In this document: positions 7,201 through 7,771 of the stretch, one piece after another | Layout of the letters: each line of letters starts with the position of its first letter | How positions within the stretch are numbered: the first letter of the stretch is position 1 | Source: Sphingomonadaceae bacterium | Lineage (GTDB): Bacteria > Pseudomonadota > Alphaproteobacteria > Sphingomonadales > Sphingomonadaceae | Assembly (NCBI GenBank): GCA_014380205.1 | Contig: JACMKH010000421.1 | Location: 1-7,771 of the forward strand | Length of the DNA stretch: 7,771 nt | Reading direction: 5' to 3' | Notes under the pieces: model-generated | Seen by the model: the letters and a program-made list of their open reading frames with translations, nothing else | What the model was told of the DNA's origin: nothing | Database searches by the model: none | Translations under genes and position numbers: made by a program

Positions 7201-7771
7201 ATGGCTGGTAAGAAGACGCCCGACGCCGAGCAGCAAGCGGCGAGGACCGAGCCCGAAGCGGCCGTGCCCGAGACGCAGGCGGCCGAAGAGCAGCCCGCCG
7301 AGCCGGTCGAGGCCGAGCCCGAAGCCGCCGTGCCCGAGACGCAGACCGCCGGGGAGCCGCCCGCCGAGGCGGCTGCGGCGGAGGAGGACGCGCCCGTAGC
7401 GGAAGAGGCTCCCGCCGAGGAGCCCGTCGCGGAAGAGGCGGCGCCCGTGGCTGAGGAAGCGCCTGTGGCTGAGGAAGCACCCGTGACGGAAGAAGCGGCT
7501 CCGGCCGATGCGCCGGCGGCCGATCAGGCCGCGCCCGCCGAAGAGGCCGCCGAAGCCGCTCCGGCGGAGGAAGCGCCCGCGACTGAGGAAGCCGCGCCTG
7601 CTGAAGCGCCCGCGGAAGCCGCTCCGGCGGAGGAAGCGTCCGTAACCGGGGAAGCTGCGCCCGCTGAAGAGGCTGCGGAAACCGCTCCGGCGGAAAATGC
7701 ACCGGTCGCCCAGGAAGCGGCTCCCGCCGAGCAGGCTCCAGCGGCCGAGCAGGCCGCGCCCCAGGCCGCGC
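7201..7771 (+). CDS. rpsE: 30S ribosomal protein S5 with a very long acidic N-terminal extension (partial, runs off the window)
   Basis: S5 helps form the mRNA entry tunnel and contributes to decoding accuracy. The gene directly follows rplR with a two-base gap, exactly where rpsE is expected, and starts MAGKKTPDAEQQ after a GGAG at 7189-7192. The frame stays open to the window end, giving at least 190 residues, none of which belongs to the conserved S5 core. Instead the sequence is Ala/Glu/Pro-rich: 50 Asp/Glu and only three Lys/Arg, all within the first 15 residues. It is built of repeats (APVAEE hexapeptides near residues 81-98, then 21-residue units from residue 98 to 180). No signal peptide or membrane segment is seen. 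As I recall, sphingomonad S5 proteins often have short acidic or Gly/Arg-rich N-terminal extensions; this one would be far longer. The identification rests on position; an inserted acidic low-complexity protein is the alternative. Confidence 0.8.
   Translation, partial: MAGKKTPDAEQQAARTEPEAAVPETQAAEEQPAEPVEAEPEAAVPETQTAGEPPAEAAAAEEDAPVAEEAPAEEPVAEEAAPVAEEAPVAEEAPVTEEAAPADAPAADQAAPAEEAAEAAPAEEAPATEEAAPAEAPAEAAPAEEASVTGEAAPAEEAAETAPAENAPVAQEAAPAEQAPAAEQAAPQAA
7249..7344 (+). repeat. 30-base direct repeat spaced by 66 bases in the rpsE extension
   Basis: The segments 7249-7278 and 7315-7344 are identical except for one synonymous third-position base (GCG versus GCC). Both encode EPEAAVPETQ at residues 17-26 and 39-48. 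The 66-base offset equals 22 codons, so the frame is kept. Confidence 0.85.
7441..7494 (+). repeat. three tandem 18-base units encoding APV(A/T)EE
   Basis: Three contiguous 18-base units encode APVAEE, APVAEE and APVTEE (residues 81-98). The first two differ by one synonymous base (CCC versus CCT); the third has synonymous changes and one Ala to Thr change. A related APVAEE occurs at residues 64-69. Confidence 0.85.
7492..7740 (+). repeat. four imperfect tandem repeats of about 63 bases (21 codons)
   Basis: The units are 7492-7551 (20 codons, one residue short), 7552-7614, 7615-7677 and 7678-7740. Each begins E(A/T)AP followed by Ala and an acidic residue, has a variable middle, and then carries (E/Q)AAPAE again near its end. 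Units 2 and 3 share 24 identical bases at their starts. Differences are in part synonymous, including GCC/GCT and CCT/CCC. Confidence 0.8.

Noticed and set aside
7264..7485. In-frame GTG codons (residues 22, 44, 83, 89 and 95) as alternative starts of rpsE
   Set aside because: None has an evident ribosome binding site, and each would still leave a long acidic segment before the S5 core; the ATG at 7201 has GGAG at suitable spacing.
6794..7702. A 302-codon minus-strand frame opposite rplR and the rpsE extension
   Set aside because: It reads as an Arg/Pro/Leu-rich shadow of the Ala/Glu/Pro repeats and ends inside rplF. The plus strand has the expected gene position, ribosome binding site and synonymous variation between repeats.

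Overview
This 7.8 kb window is the central part of the S10-spc ribosomal protein gene cluster, all on the + strand, from the 3' end of rplC (L3) to the 5' part of rpsE (S5). The G+C content is high, roughly two thirds by eye. The protein variants (101-residue zinc-free S14, 131-residue S8, 107-residue L24, 71-residue L29) and the acidic Ala/Glu-rich additions on L3 and S5 suggest an alphaproteobacterium, most likely of the Sphingomonadales. That placement is inference from memory of the families, not a search.

Layout: the S10 half holds rplC (partial), rplD, rplW, rplB, rpsS, rplV, rpsC, rplP, rpmC and rpsQ (1-4266). A 54-base gap with a small GC-rich hairpin (4267-4320) marks the classical S10/spc boundary. 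The spc half holds rplN, rplX, rplE, rpsN, rpsH, rplF, rplR and the start of rpsE (4321-7771). Sixteen genes are complete and two are cut by the window edges. Apart from the 54-base gap, genes abut within 13 bases or overlap by 1 or 8 bases. There is no room for separate promoters, so the cluster is probably one transcription unit with coupled translation. No RNA gene, mobile element, CRISPR array or convincing terminator was seen.

All products are structural proteins of the ribosome. L3, L4, L23, L2, L22, L16, L29, L14, L24, L5, L6 and L18 belong to the large subunit; S19, S3, S17, S14, S8 and S5 belong to the small subunit. The genes are ordinary in order and length, with one clear exception. 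The reading frame that starts where rpsE should start runs for at least 190 codons as an Ala/Glu/Pro-rich, strongly acidic, repeat-built sequence without reaching the S5 core domain. L3 likewise ends in an acidic tail. These low-complexity acidic additions to otherwise basic ribosomal proteins are the only part of the window that looks unusual; no new enzymatic or defence system is visible.
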